Assembly (NCBI GenBank): GCA_023140595.1
Contig: JAGLLI010000078.1
Span: 1-29,951, forward strand
Source: Candidatus Parcubacteria bacterium
GTDB lineage: Bacteria > Patescibacteriota > Patescibacteriia > Patescibacteriales > UBA12075
Length of the DNA stretch: 29,951 nucleotides
Reading direction: 5' to 3'
The position numbers were made by a program, and so were the translations under genes. The notes beneath the pieces are model-generated. The model ran no database searches, was not told the DNA's origin, and was given only the letters and a program-made list of their open reading frames with translations. Position 1 is the first letter of the stretch. Each line of letters starts with the position of its first letter. Below, one piece after another: positions 8,651-16,381 of the stretch.

Positions 8651-9694
8651 ATGGAACTAGAACCTTATTTTAAAACAGCCATTGAAAATAACGCGTCTGA
8701 TTTGCATTTGGTTGAAGGCAGCGTGCCGGCATTGCGAGTATCAGGCGATTTAATCAGCTTTAAAGAAAAAGCCATTCCTTACGGAGAATTAAAGCACGCG
8801 CTTTACCTTTATTTGGATAAATATACCAAAGACAGATTTGAAAGAAAAAGAGATGTGGATATGTCAATGGAATTTTTTGATAACAGATTCCGGGTTAATC
8901 TCCATTTTCAAGGAGGTAAAATAGGCTTAACCGCCCGTTTGGTTCCCAAAAAAATTCCAACACCCAAAGAGATTGGATTAAATGAAGTAATTTATTCTTT
9001 AACCCATCTAAAAGACGGATTAATACTTGTAACGGGACCATCAGGAACAGGCAAATCAACCACTTTGGCTGTGATGCTTGATATAATCAACGCGGAAAGG
9101 CGTTCGCATATCATTACTATTGAAGATCCGATTGAGTATGATTTTACTGACAAGCAAAGCATTGTTGAGCAAAGGCAGCTTGGAAGGGATACCAACGGTT
9201 TTGCGGATGCTTTAAAATACGCTTTAAGGCAAGACCCAAATGTTATTATGGTTGGTGAAATGCGCGATCTTGAAACTATTTCCGCGGCTCTAACAGCCGC
9301 AAAAACCGGTCATTTGGTTCTTTCCACCCTGCATACGACAACAGCCCCGGAAACAGTGGAAAGAATAGTGGACTTTTTTCCTTTACAAAATCAAAATTCA
9401 ATTACCGGCCAGCTTGCCTCGGTGCTAAGAGCGGTTATTTCTCAGCAATTATTACCGAAAAAGACAGGAGGATTGACGGCGGCCAGAGAAATAATGATTA
9501 ATAACCGAGCGATAGCAAGTTTAATTCGCGATAATAAAACAGAGCAAATTTATTCCACTATTCAAATGGGAACGAAAGACGGTATGATAACAATGAATAA
9601 ATCAATAGATAATTTGTTAAAAAACGGAGTAATCAGCGAAGATGTCGCGCGCAACAGGAAAAGAGATTTGGAAACACAAGCGGTTTATTATTAA
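8651..9694 (+). CDS. pilT: Type IV pilus retraction ATPase PilT
   Basis: Hexameric cytoplasmic ATPase that powers depolymerisation (retraction) of type IV pili. All hallmarks are present: N-terminal PAS-like part starting with A-S-D-L-H-L (residues 15-20), Walker A GPSGTGKST (129-137; the family usually has GPTGSGKST), Asp box around IITIEDPIEY, Walker B NVIMVGEMRD (197-206), His box G-H-L-V-L-S-T-L-H-T, and the PilT-specific ASLIRDNKTEQIYSTIQMG, equivalent to the AIRNLIRE motif. The length of 347 aa is normal. It has its own consensus promoter and is followed by a packed run of genes of unknown function, not pilus genes, so the rest of the pilus system must lie elsewhere. The distinction from PilB-type extension ATPases is secure because there is no long N-terminal domain or Cys cluster. 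Confidence 0.95.
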   Translation: MELEPYFKTAIENNASDLHLVEGSVPALRVSGDLISFKEKAIPYGELKHALYLYLDKYTKDRFERKRDVDMSMEFFDNRFRVNLHFQGGKIGLTARLVPKKIPTPKEIGLNEVIYSLTHLKDGLILVTGPSGTGKSTTLAVMLDIINAERRSHIITIEDPIEYDFTDKQSIVEQRQLGRDTNGFADALKYALRQDPNVIMVGEMRDLETISAALTAAKTGHLVLSTLHTTTAPETVERIVDFFPLQNQNSITGQLASVLRAVISQQLLPKKTGGLTAAREIMINNRAIASLIRDNKTEQIYSTIQMGTKDGMITMNKSIDNLLKNGVISEDVARNRKRDLETQAVYY

Positions 9695-9718
9695 TTATTA
9701 ATTATTAATTATAAATAT

Positions 9719-10048
9719 ATGCTGCCTGAAAAATGGGAAAATGTTGTTGGAAACATTAAAGACAATTTTACAATCAATGATGAAGGCAAACTTCATATTG
9801 ACGAAGAAGGAGGGGCGGACATTGAATTTATAGAATTTGAGGGTCCGTTGGGTTTGATGAGGCTTGAATTTATTTCAAGACCTGTCGTTCTTGATAAAAA
9901 AACGATTTATTCAAGACGGATAGGCTCTGACACAAAGGTTGATTATGTTTACAGTGAAACAGAAAAAAGCCATAAATTAATTATTTACAAATGGGATGGC
10001 AATGAAAATGACTGGCTGGAAGTTGACGATAAAAATCTTGAATTTTAA
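9719..10048 (+). CDS. Small conserved protein of unknown function, 109 aa
   Basis: A soluble acidic 109-aa protein with no signal or membrane segment and alternating beta-strand-like stretches (e.g. GGADIEFIEFEGPLG, residues 30-45, and SDTKVDYVYSE). The family is not identified. From memory, proteins of this type recur in Parcubacteria. It starts 24 bases after pilT in a short AT repeat (TTAATTA units) and ends 13 bases before the next gene, so it is probably co-transcribed with its neighbours. Confidence 0.7.
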   Translation: MLPEKWENVVGNIKDNFTINDEGKLHIDEEGGADIEFIEFEGPLGLMRLEFISRPVVLDKKTIYSRRIGSDTKVDYVYSETEKSHKLIIYKWDGNENDWLEVDDKNLEF

Positions 10049-10061
10049 TTTAATTAATCTT

Positions 10062-10823
10062 ATGCGCTTTAATCGCTATTTGCCGCTGGCAACTCCGTTT
10101 TTATCTTTAATATTTTTAGAATTTTACAGTTTTAACGCGAACGTAATTTATATTATGCTGGCATTTTTGTTTTTGCTGTTTTTTTTTACAATCAGGCAGT
10201 TTATCGTTGAAAGCAAAAAAAATGAAAACGTTTGGAATTATTGTTTATTGCCTTTTTTATTTTTATCAAGCGGAGTAATGTTCAGCACTTTAATGCCTTA
10301 TGGGTATTTGGTTCAGATTTTGATAATAATAATTTTTTTATTTTTAAATTTTTATTTTCGTTCCGTATATGAATTTTTATTAAAGCCAAGTTATTACAAA
10401 AAAAACGCGCTGGAAAATTTTTCTTCTTATGGAAATTTTTTAACGTTATATTTTTTCGCGTCAGCTATTTACGGTTTTCAGTCCTTTCTGGGAATTGACG
10501 TTTGGAGCATAATGCTTTTTTTACTTTTGATTATAACTTTAATTGTTTATCAGGTTTTTTGGGCAAATAAAATTTTGACTAAGGCAAGTTTATTGTATAT
10601 AATAATTTTACCCTTAGTATATATTGAATTGGCTTGGTCAATTTCTTTTTTAAGTTTAAGTTTCTATATTTTAGGTTTGATTTTAGCTGTCGCGTATTAC
10701 ATCGGAATAGGCATAGTAAGGTTTTATTTAATTGGAAAATTAGACGCTCAAATTATTAAAATGTATTTGATTTTTGGGTTTTTAAGCATATTCGCGGTAA
10801 TTTTTACCGCCAGGTGGATATAA
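10062..10823 (+). CDS. Polytopic membrane protein of unknown function, about 253 aa
   Basis: About eight hydrophobic helices with few charged residues between them. The frame is open from 9996, but starting there would overlap the preceding gene by 53 bases with a polar run. ATG 10062 lies 13 bases after the previous stop and leads straight into the first membrane segment, so it is preferred. No known family is recognised. It sits four bases before the HtrA/PDZ-like gene, so a shared envelope role is possible but not shown. Confidence 0.7.
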   Translation: MRFNRYLPLATPFLSLIFLEFYSFNANVIYIMLAFLFLLFFFTIRQFIVESKKNENVWNYCLLPFLFLSSGVMFSTLMPYGYLVQILIIIIFLFLNFYFRSVYEFLLKPSYYKKNALENFSSYGNFLTLYFFASAIYGFQSFLGIDVWSIMLFLLLIITLIVYQVFWANKILTKASLLYIIILPLVYIELAWSISFLSLSFYILGLILAVAYYIGIGIVRFYLIGKLDAQIIKMYLIFGFLSIFAVIFTARWI

Positions 10824-10827
10824 ATTT

Positions 10828-11997
10828 ATGGAAAAAACTAATAATAAAATAATTTTAATTGTTGTATTGGCAACAATATTCGGAATGTTAAGCGGTCTTG
10901 TGGGGACGGTTGTTGCTCGTGTTTATGTTTTGGAAAAAGCGTTTAATGTCCCGCTTATGGGTGAGATAAATTTGTCAGGCAATTATTTCGGACAGCAAGG
11001 ATTGGTTATAAGAGGAGCAAAAAAAGTTATTGTTGAACAAAATACCAAGGTGCTGGAAACAATAAATTCCGCTGATAACAGTATTGTGGCTATTTTTGAA
11101 AAAAAGCAAAGTATAGACGAAAAACAAGACAATAACATAAAAAATATTATTGAATCGGCTTATAATTTAAAAGATGAAGCCGGGCAAGGCCTGGTTATTA
11201 CCAGCGATGGCTGGATTATTTCAAGTTATGCCCCGAAAGCATATAGCAACGACATTGCCACAAAAACAAAAGAGAGCATAATTTCAGATTACGTAATTAT
11301 TGATAATAATAAAGAAATATATTCAATAGAAAAAATTATACTGGACACGGTTACCGGTCATTCTTTTTGGAAGATACAAGCCAATGATCTGCCTGTTAAA
11401 GTTTTTGTTGAAGCGAAAAATATTCATAACGGTCAGATGGTTTTGGCGGTTAATTGGAATGGAAGTTCTTTTTTATCAATAATTGTTGAAAAAAATAAGG
11501 ATGATAAGAAATTATACAAGACAAGCGATAATTTTTTTAATAAAATTAAACTTGCGGATGATTTTGGCAGAGATTTTTACGGTTCTTTTGTTTTTAATCT
11601 TAATAGCGATTTAATAGCTTTAATCGGAAGCAAAGGCGAAATTAAATTAATAAGCGATTTCGCGCCTTGCATAGATTGTTTATTGGGCGATGAAAAAATA
11701 AAATATCCGGAATTGGGAATAAATTATCTTGATTTATCGGATTTTGTATTTAGCGACGGCGATATTGATAAAGGAGTCTTGATTTATGCCGATGAAACCG
11801 GAACGGCTGTTAAGAAAGGAAGTTTGGCGGAAAAGGCGGGACTTGAAACTGGCGATATAATTTTATCAATTAACAATATTTTACTTGATGAAACAAATAA
11901 ATTGGAGAATATTTTTAAAAGTTTTTCAGTAAAAGACGAAATATTAATTAAATATTTGCGAGACAATAAAGAGTTTGAGATAGAAATTATTTTATAG
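10828..11997 (+). CDS. Membrane-anchored HtrA-like PDZ protein lacking the catalytic triad (probable pseudoprotease)
   Basis: The 389-aa protein has one N-terminal membrane anchor (residues 8-30), a region with a trypsin/HtrA-like pattern (about 80-285) and a C-terminal PDZ domain (about 305-389, with G-S-L-A-E-K-A-G-L and G-D-I-I-L-S-I-N). Aligning motifs by eye, the HtrA stretch G-Y-I-L-T-N-x-H-V corresponds to GWIISSYAP (128-136), putting Ala135 at the His position. The D-P-x-T-D-L-A-V-L-K-V stretch matches DTVTGHSFWKI (173-183), with Gly177 at the Asp position. The G-N-S-G-G-P-L-V-N stretch matches D-F-Y-G-S-F-V-F-N (249-257), with Tyr251 at the Ser position. All three catalytic residues therefore seem to be lost, and the protein would act as a binding or chaperone scaffold at the outer face of the membrane. 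It lies between a membrane-protein gene and lepA in the same run. Confidence 0.75.
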   Translation: MEKTNNKIILIVVLATIFGMLSGLVGTVVARVYVLEKAFNVPLMGEINLSGNYFGQQGLVIRGAKKVIVEQNTKVLETINSADNSIVAIFEKKQSIDEKQDNNIKNIIESAYNLKDEAGQGLVITSDGWIISSYAPKAYSNDIATKTKESIISDYVIIDNNKEIYSIEKIILDTVTGHSFWKIQANDLPVKVFVEAKNIHNGQMVLAVNWNGSSFLSIIVEKNKDDKKLYKTSDNFFNKIKLADDFGRDFYGSFVFNLNSDLIALIGSKGEIKLISDFAPCIDCLLGDEKIKYPELGINYLDLSDFVFSDGDIDKGVLIYADETGTAVKKGSLAEKAGLETGDIILSINNILLDETNKLENIFKSFSVKDEILIKYLRDNKEFEIEIIL

Positions 11998-12003
11998 AAT
12001 TTT

Positions 12004-13824
12004 ATGAAGAATATTAGAAATTTTTGCATAATCGCGCATATTGATCATGGCAAATCAACCTTGGCCGACAGGATGCTTGAATTAACCGGCACGGTTGATA
12101 AAAGAAAAATGAAAAACCAGATTTTAGATCAAATGGACTTGGAAAGGGAAAGGGGGATTACAATTAAATTGCAGCCGGTTACCATGAAGTACGGCGATTA
12201 TACACTGAATTTAATTGATACGCCCGGACATGTTGATTTTAATTATGAAGTTTCACGGAGTTTGGCGGCTGTTGAAGGCGCGATTCTTTTGGTTGACGCT
12301 ACGCAGGGAATACAAGCGCAAACTTTGGCAAATTTATATTTGGCAATAGAGCAGGATTTAATCATAATTCCGGTTGCAAATAAAATTGATTTACCGGCCG
12401 CCAACAAAGATAAAACCGAGCGGGAAATTGTTGAACTTTTGGGATGTGAAAAGCGCGAAATTATTTATTCTTCCGGCAAAACAGGAGAAGGGGTTAAAAA
12501 TATATTAGACGCGGTTATTAAATATGTTCCATGCCCAAAAACGCAAAGCGATAAAAATTGCGTACGCGCGTTGATTTTTGATTCAAATTACGATGAATAT
12601 AAAGGCGTGGTGGCTTATGTGAGGATGGTTGACGGCTGTATTAAAAAACACGACAAAATAAAATTATTGGCTACCAACGCGGAAAACGAAGCTTTGGATG
12701 TTGGAATATTTAAGCCGAATTATCACGCGACCGGCGAGCTAAAAGCCGGGGAGATCGGTTATGTTGTTACCGGCTTCAAGAATGTCAGTGAATGCCGTGT
12801 CGGCGATACAATTACTTTGTTAAAAAGAACAGGGCAGTGCCCTGTTCCTACGAATAATAAAAATTTTTCCGAAATTAATCCGTTAAAGGGCTATGCCGAG
12901 GTTAAGCCAATGGTTTTTGCAGGAATTTTTCCAAAAGAGGGTAATGAATACAATGAACTGCGAGAGGCGGTTGATCGTTTAAAATTAAATGACGCAGCTC
13001 TGGTTTATGAGCCTGAACATTCGCACGCGTTGGGTTTTGGTTTTAGATGCGGTTTTCTTGGAATACTTCATTTGGAAATTTTTCAGGAAAGATTAAGGCG
13101 GGAATTTAATTTGGAATTAATAGTAACTCTGCCAAGCGTTGCTTATCAAGTATATTTAAAAAACGGCGAAGAATTTACTATGCGTACTCCGCAGCAGTTT
13201 CCCGAGCGCGAAAAGATTGAAAAAATTGAAGAGCCTTGGGTGTCTTTGGATGTTATTACTCCGAAAGAATATGTAGGCAATATTATGAGCTTGGCTCAGG
13301 AAAAGCGCGGTATTTACAAAAACACAGAGTATATTGACGGAACTCGCGCGATTCTGCATTACAGTATTCCCATGAGCGCGATTTTAACTGATTTTTACGA
13401 TAAAATTAAAAGCGTTAGCTCCGGGTATGCGTCAATAAATTATGAATTTTTAGATTACAGGGAAGCAAAAGTTATTAAAATGGATATTCTGGTGGCTGAA
13501 GAAAATGTTGAGGCACTATCTACGATTGTTTATGAGGATGACGCGTTCCGACGCGGAAAAGAAATTGTAAATATTTTAAAGAAAAGCATGCCCAAGCAGA
13601 TGTTTGTTTTAAAATTGCAGGCGGCAATAGGCGGAAAAGTAATAGCAGGCGAGAGAATTTCAGCTATGCGCAAAGACGTAACAGCAAAATTATACGGCGG
13701 AGATGTCAGCCGAAAAAGAAAATTATTGGAAAAGCAAAAAAAAGGCAAGAAAAAAATGATGGCAGCCGGCAAGGGAAGCGTTGATATTCCGAGTGAGACT
13801 TTTGTTAAATTGTTAAAGAAATAA
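12004..13824 (+). CDS. lepA: Elongation factor 4 (LepA), ribosomal back-translocase GTPase
   Basis: A cytoplasmic translation GTPase that acts on stalled or mis-translocated ribosomes. G1 is AHIDHGKST (residues 10-18), followed by the switch region RGITIKLQPV, G3 DTPGH, G4 NKID, and the LepA-specific region with ALGFGFRCGFLG and the C-terminal domain ending in K-L-L-K. At 606 aa it is close to the usual 600. About a dozen residues (around 274-288, RTGQCPVPTNNKN) are extra relative to other LepA proteins and are encoded by a palindromic DNA element. It starts six bases after the HtrA-like gene with no Shine-Dalgarno. A 32-aa membrane peptide gene follows. Confidence 0.95.
   Translation: MKNIRNFCIIAHIDHGKSTLADRMLELTGTVDKRKMKNQILDQMDLERERGITIKLQPVTMKYGDYTLNLIDTPGHVDFNYEVSRSLAAVEGAILLVDATQGIQAQTLANLYLAIEQDLIIIPVANKIDLPAANKDKTEREIVELLGCEKREIIYSSGKTGEGVKNILDAVIKYVPCPKTQSDKNCVRALIFDSNYDEYKGVVAYVRMVDGCIKKHDKIKLLATNAENEALDVGIFKPNYHATGELKAGEIGYVVTGFKNVSECRVGDTITLLKRTGQCPVPTNNKNFSEINPLKGYAEVKPMVFAGIFPKEGNEYNELREAVDRLKLNDAALVYEPEHSHALGFGFRCGFLGILHLEIFQERLRREFNLELIVTLPSVAYQVYLKNGEEFTMRTPQQFPEREKIEKIEEPWVSLDVITPKEYVGNIMSLAQEKRGIYKNTEYIDGTRAILHYSIPMSAILTDFYDKIKSVSSGYASINYEFLDYREAKVIKMDILVAEENVEALSTIVYEDDAFRRGKEIVNILKKSMPKQMFVLKLQAAIGGKVIAGERISAMRKDVTAKLYGGDVSRKRKLLEKQKKGKKKMMAAGKGSVDIPSETFVKLLKK
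12827..12847. repeat. 21-bp perfect palindrome inserted in lepA
   Basis: GAACAGGGCA (12827-12836) and TGCCCTGTTC (12838-12847) are perfect 10-bp inverted arms around a single G. It encodes TGQCPVP in a loop where other LepA proteins are shorter. It is GC-richer than the gene around it. This looks like a short REP-like palindrome carried in frame. Confidence 0.65.
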
Positions 13825-13829
13825 ATAAT

Positions 13830-13928
13830 ATGAAGAAAAAAACAATCACAAAAATAGTTTGGACGATTCTTAGCGTGATGATAATTTTCACTATGGTTAT
13901 GTGGACAATCGGCGTGGCTTTTATGTAA
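13830..13928 (+). CDS. 32-aa single-span membrane peptide
   Basis: A short frame of 32 codons starting five bases after the lepA stop: a basic N-terminus (MKKKTITK) followed by one hydrophobic helix through to the C-terminus. The positive-inside, one-helix layout and the position inside the lepA run argue for a real gene. It has no Shine-Dalgarno, like most genes in this run. From memory, similar tiny membrane peptides occur in Parcubacteria. The function is unknown. Confidence 0.55.
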   Translation: MKKKTITKIVWTILSVMIIFTMVMWTIGVAFM

Positions 13929-13939
13929 TGTCTTTAACC

Positions 13940-13961
13940 ATGATTATTTTTTAATAATCAT
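13940..13961 (+). terminator. AT-rich hairpin after the lepA run
   Basis: Perfect 9-bp arms ATGATTATT (13940-13948) and AATAATCAT (13953-13961) with a TTTT loop. No T-tract follows, so it may be a weak terminator or a 3'-end stabiliser. Confidence 0.35.
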
Positions 13962-13994
13962 AATATATTAGGTAATCGTCTTAATCATACGTTC

Positions 13995-14033
13995 AAAATA
14001 AAAAAATAGGATGCCAGTTTTATTTGACATCCT
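13995..14033 (-). terminator. Intrinsic terminator of the 72-aa gene
   Basis: Read on the minus strand, a 9-bp stem (14033-14025 with 14016-14008, one U-G pair) is followed by a T-rich run of about 12 bases. It starts eight bases after the stop codon of the minus-strand gene. Confidence 0.8.
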
Positions 14034-14040
14034 AAAGTGG

Positions 14041-14259
14041 TTATGCTGGTAAGTCTAATTTTGGACTTGCGTTGCATACTATTCCGATCACAAGAATTAA
14101 TATTATTATTCCAATCGGAATAATCACATATGGTAGCGCTAGTTCAAAAAAAATACCAAGTATACTTGCGATCGCGCACGCCACAAGGAGCGTGCCAAAA
14201 ATAAGATTTTTAAAAAATTCAAAATTTTCTAATTCAAAATTTTCTAATTTTTTTGTCAT
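14041..14259 (-). CDS. Small two-span membrane protein, 72 aa
   Basis: The predicted 72-aa protein has a charged, Glu/Phe-rich N-terminus with a short internal repeat (E-N-F-E twice), then two hydrophobic helices (about 20-40 and 43-63) and a short polar tail. It is a real gene: AAGGAGGTG lies six bases before the ATG, a TTGACA promoter lies upstream, and a strong terminator follows. It stands alone, opposite recJ. No family is recognised. The strong translation signals suggest an abundant product. Confidence 0.7.
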   Translation of the reverse strand: MTKKLENFELENFEFFKNLIFGTLLVACAIASILGIFFELALPYVIIPIGIIILILVIGIVCNASPKLDLPA

Positions 14260-14321
14260 TTTGCACCTCCTTGTTTGTCATTTAATTATTTTTTAAGAAT
14301 AACGAGTTGTTTATAATAATA

Positions 14322-14350
14322 TTGATAGCATAGTAAATAGGATATGTCAA
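14322..14350 (-). promoter_or_regulatory. Promoter of the 72-aa gene, overlapping the recJ start codon
   Basis: On the minus strand there is a perfect -35 TTGACA (14350-14345), a 17-nt spacer and -10 TATCAA (14327-14322) preceded by TGC. The -35 box is the complement of the first bases of recJ (ATGTCAAG), so recJ initiation and this promoter share DNA. A TATAAT at 14312-14317 on the plus strand may serve recJ but has no good -35. Confidence 0.6.
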
Positions 14351-16107
14351 GCAAACAAAAAAAATGGCAAATTTTGCCTAATATTAAAGAAGAAATAATT
14401 AACGAATATCCAGAATATTTGCCTTTGGTTTTGCAATTATTGCATAACCGCGGCATAACAGAAAAAGAGGAAATAAAAAACTTTTTAGAAGGGGATTATG
14501 AAAAAAATTCGCATGATCCTTTTTTATTTCAGGATATGAAGAAAGCGGTTGAGTTGACTATTAATCATATTAAAAAAAGAAATAAAATAACCGTTTACGG
14601 CGATTATGACGCTGATGGAGTAACCTCTTCCGCGATTTTGGTTGAGCTTTTTAAGCTTTTTAAAGCAGAAGTTGATGTCTATATTCCGCATCGCGTAAAA
14701 GAGGGCTATGGCGTAAACAGGCAGGCGGTTGATTTGATTGCAAAAAATAACACAAAATTAATTATTACAGTGGATACCGGTATAAGAAGCAAAAAAGAAA
14801 TCGCGGACGCGCGAGAGCTGGGAATTGATGTTATTGTGACAGATCACCATGTTCCGCCAAAGGAATTAAATGAATATCCTGAATGTTTAATTATTAATTC
14901 CGCCATTACCGCGGACAAATATCCTGATAATTTTTTGGCCGGTGTTGGCGTGGCGTTTAAATTTGCCAAGGCGCTTATTGACAGCTCAAAACTTTCAAAA
15001 AAAGATAAACAAGATTTAAGTTATCGGTTCCTAGATTTAGTTGCAATCGGCACGGTTGCTGATTGCGTGAAATTAACCGGAGAAAATAGAATTTTGGTTA
15101 AAAAAGGCTTGGAAGTTTTAAGTAATACAAAAAGAATCGGATTAAGTTCTCTTTATGAAATAGCAAAAATAAACAATAACAATAAAATTGACACTTGGAA
15201 TATCGGTTTTCAAATCGGCCCAAGGCTAAACGCGGCCGGACGGCTTGACCATGCTAATACGGCTTATCAGTTGTTAATTACCAAAGATTCAGACGAGGCA
15301 AAAAAATTAGCGCAAGAATTAAATAATAGCAATCAAGAAAGACAACAAATTACCGAAGAAATATTTTTGGAAGTGGAAGAACAAATTAATGTTAAAGATG
15401 ATAATATTTTAATCGGAGTTTATAATTTAGAGAATAATAAATCAGAAAAAGAAACAGCATGGAATGAGGGCGTAGTCGGTTTGGTTGCGGGGAAAATAGT
15501 TAATAAATATTTTCGCCCGTCTTTGGTTATTACCAAAACAAAAAACGGATACAAAGGTTCCGGCAGAAGCATTCCATGTTTTAATTTAATTAAAGCGATT
15601 GAGCAATGCGCCGATTTTTTAGATAAATACGGCGGACATCCCCAGGCTTGCGGTTTTAGTTTTTCTGAAGAAAATTTAGATAATTTTGTAAATAAAATTA
15701 AAGACATTGCCAAAAAAGAAATTATACAGGATATGATGCGGCCGATAATTAAGATTGACGCGATTTTGAATTTTGAAGAAATAAACGAAGATTTATATGA
15801 AAAAATAAGCGCGCTCGCGCCTTACGGACAAGGCAATGAACGCCCGGTTTTTTTAAGCGAGAGTATAAAAATATTTGATATTACAACAATGGGAATGGAA
15901 GGACAGCATATCAAATTTAAGTTAAAAAATGACAAGTCCGGTTTTATAAACGCAATCAGCTTTGGAGGCTCTGAAATATGGAAAGATTTCGCGATTGGTG
16001 ATATTATTAATATTGTGTATAATTTGGATTTGAATGTTTTTAATGGTCGCAGCGAGGTTCAGTTGAAGATGGTTGATATTAAGAAAGAAAAAAGGGAATA
16101 CTCGTGA
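14344..16107 (+). CDS. recJ: Single-strand DNA 5'-3' exonuclease RecJ
   Basis: A DHH-family exonuclease that degrades single-stranded DNA from the 5' end in recombination and mismatch or base-excision repair. Motifs: DYDADG (residues 87-92), I-T-V-D-T-G (141-146), VTDHH (165-169, the DHH signature), VAIGTVADCVKL (233-244), and in the DHHA1 domain GVVGLVAGKI (376-385), G-S-G-R-S (405-409) and GGHPQACGF (430-438). The C-terminal OB fold is present, and 587 aa is the usual core length. There is no Shine-Dalgarno. The start overlaps the -35 box of the divergent 72-aa gene. Its TGA stop lies inside the terminator hairpin of the convergent 56-aa gene. Confidence 0.93.
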   Translation: MSSKQKKWQILPNIKEEIINEYPEYLPLVLQLLHNRGITEKEEIKNFLEGDYEKNSHDPFLFQDMKKAVELTINHIKKRNKITVYGDYDADGVTSSAILVELFKLFKAEVDVYIPHRVKEGYGVNRQAVDLIAKNNTKLIITVDTGIRSKKEIADARELGIDVIVTDHHVPPKELNEYPECLIINSAITADKYPDNFLAGVGVAFKFAKALIDSSKLSKKDKQDLSYRFLDLVAIGTVADCVKLTGENRILVKKGLEVLSNTKRIGLSSLYEIAKINNNNKIDTWNIGFQIGPRLNAAGRLDHANTAYQLLITKDSDEAKKLAQELNNSNQERQQITEEIFLEVEEQINVKDDNILIGVYNLENNKSEKETAWNEGVVGLVAGKIVNKYFRPSLVITKTKNGYKGSGRSIPCFNLIKAIEQCADFLDKYGGHPQACGFSFSEENLDNFVNKIKDIAKKEIIQDMMRPIIKIDAILNFEEINEDLYEKISALAPYGQGNERPVFLSESIKIFDITTMGMEGQHIKFKLKNDKSGFINAISFGGSEIWKDFAIGDIINIVYNLDLNVFNGRSEVQLKMVDIKKEKREYS

Positions 16108-16117
16108 GTACTCCCTT
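16082..16117 (-). terminator. Intrinsic terminator of the 56-aa gene, overlapping the recJ 3' end
   Basis: A 12-bp stem (16117-16106 with 16103-16092; one mismatch on the plus strand becomes a U-G pair on the minus strand) is followed on the minus strand by a T/C-rich run. The hairpin contains the recJ stop codon, so the convergent genes share their 3' ends. Confidence 0.7.
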
Positions 16118-16146
16118 AAAAATTAATTTTATTTAGATTTTGAATG

Positions 16147-16317
16147 TTAAAAAACACTCCAAATAAATGCTCCCGTAGCCATTAATACAATTCTGCTTAC
16201 GATTTCAGGAACAAATTTTCCATCTAAGTTGTAAATAGCATCGCCTAAAAAATCAGCAACGCTAACAATGGTTGCTAAACAAATAATAATCAGCCAAGAT
16301 GTTAAACTTTTATCCAT
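16147..16317 (-). CDS. Small two-span membrane protein, 56 aa
   Basis: A short minus-strand gene between recJ and rnhA. AAAAGGAGGG lies six bases before its ATG, and a terminator follows the stop. The 56-aa product has a hydrophobic helix from about residue 7 to 24, a short polar loop with an acidic cluster (L-D-G-K), and a second helix from about 37 to 56 ending W-S-V-F. No family is recognised. The layout (TTGACA promoter over the start of the opposite gene, strong Shine-Dalgarno, own terminator) repeats that of the 72-aa gene 2 kb away. Confidence 0.65.
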   Translation of the reverse strand: MDKSLTSWLIIICLATIVSVADFLGDAIYNLDGKFVPEIVSRIVLMATGAFIWSVF

Positions 16318-16353
16318 TTTAACCCTCCTTTTGCAATGTTTTTATGTATATAA

Positions 16354-16381
16354 AACTTAGCATAAATTAAAATAATGTCAA
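16354..16381 (-). promoter_or_regulatory. Promoter of the 56-aa gene, overlapping the rnhA start codon
   Basis: On the minus strand, perfect -35 TTGACA (16381-16376), 16-nt spacer, then TGC and a weak -10 TAAGTT (16359-16354). The -35 covers the rnhA start (ATGTCAAG). The call rests on the -35 and the TGC extension. Confidence 0.45.

Noticed and set aside
9688..9718. TTAATTA short tandem repeats between pilT and the next gene
   Set aside because: Low-complexity AT sequence of three short units. No further structure.
14072..14296. Plus-strand frame across the 72-aa gene
   Set aside because: Antisense of a minus-strand gene that has Shine-Dalgarno, promoter and terminator.
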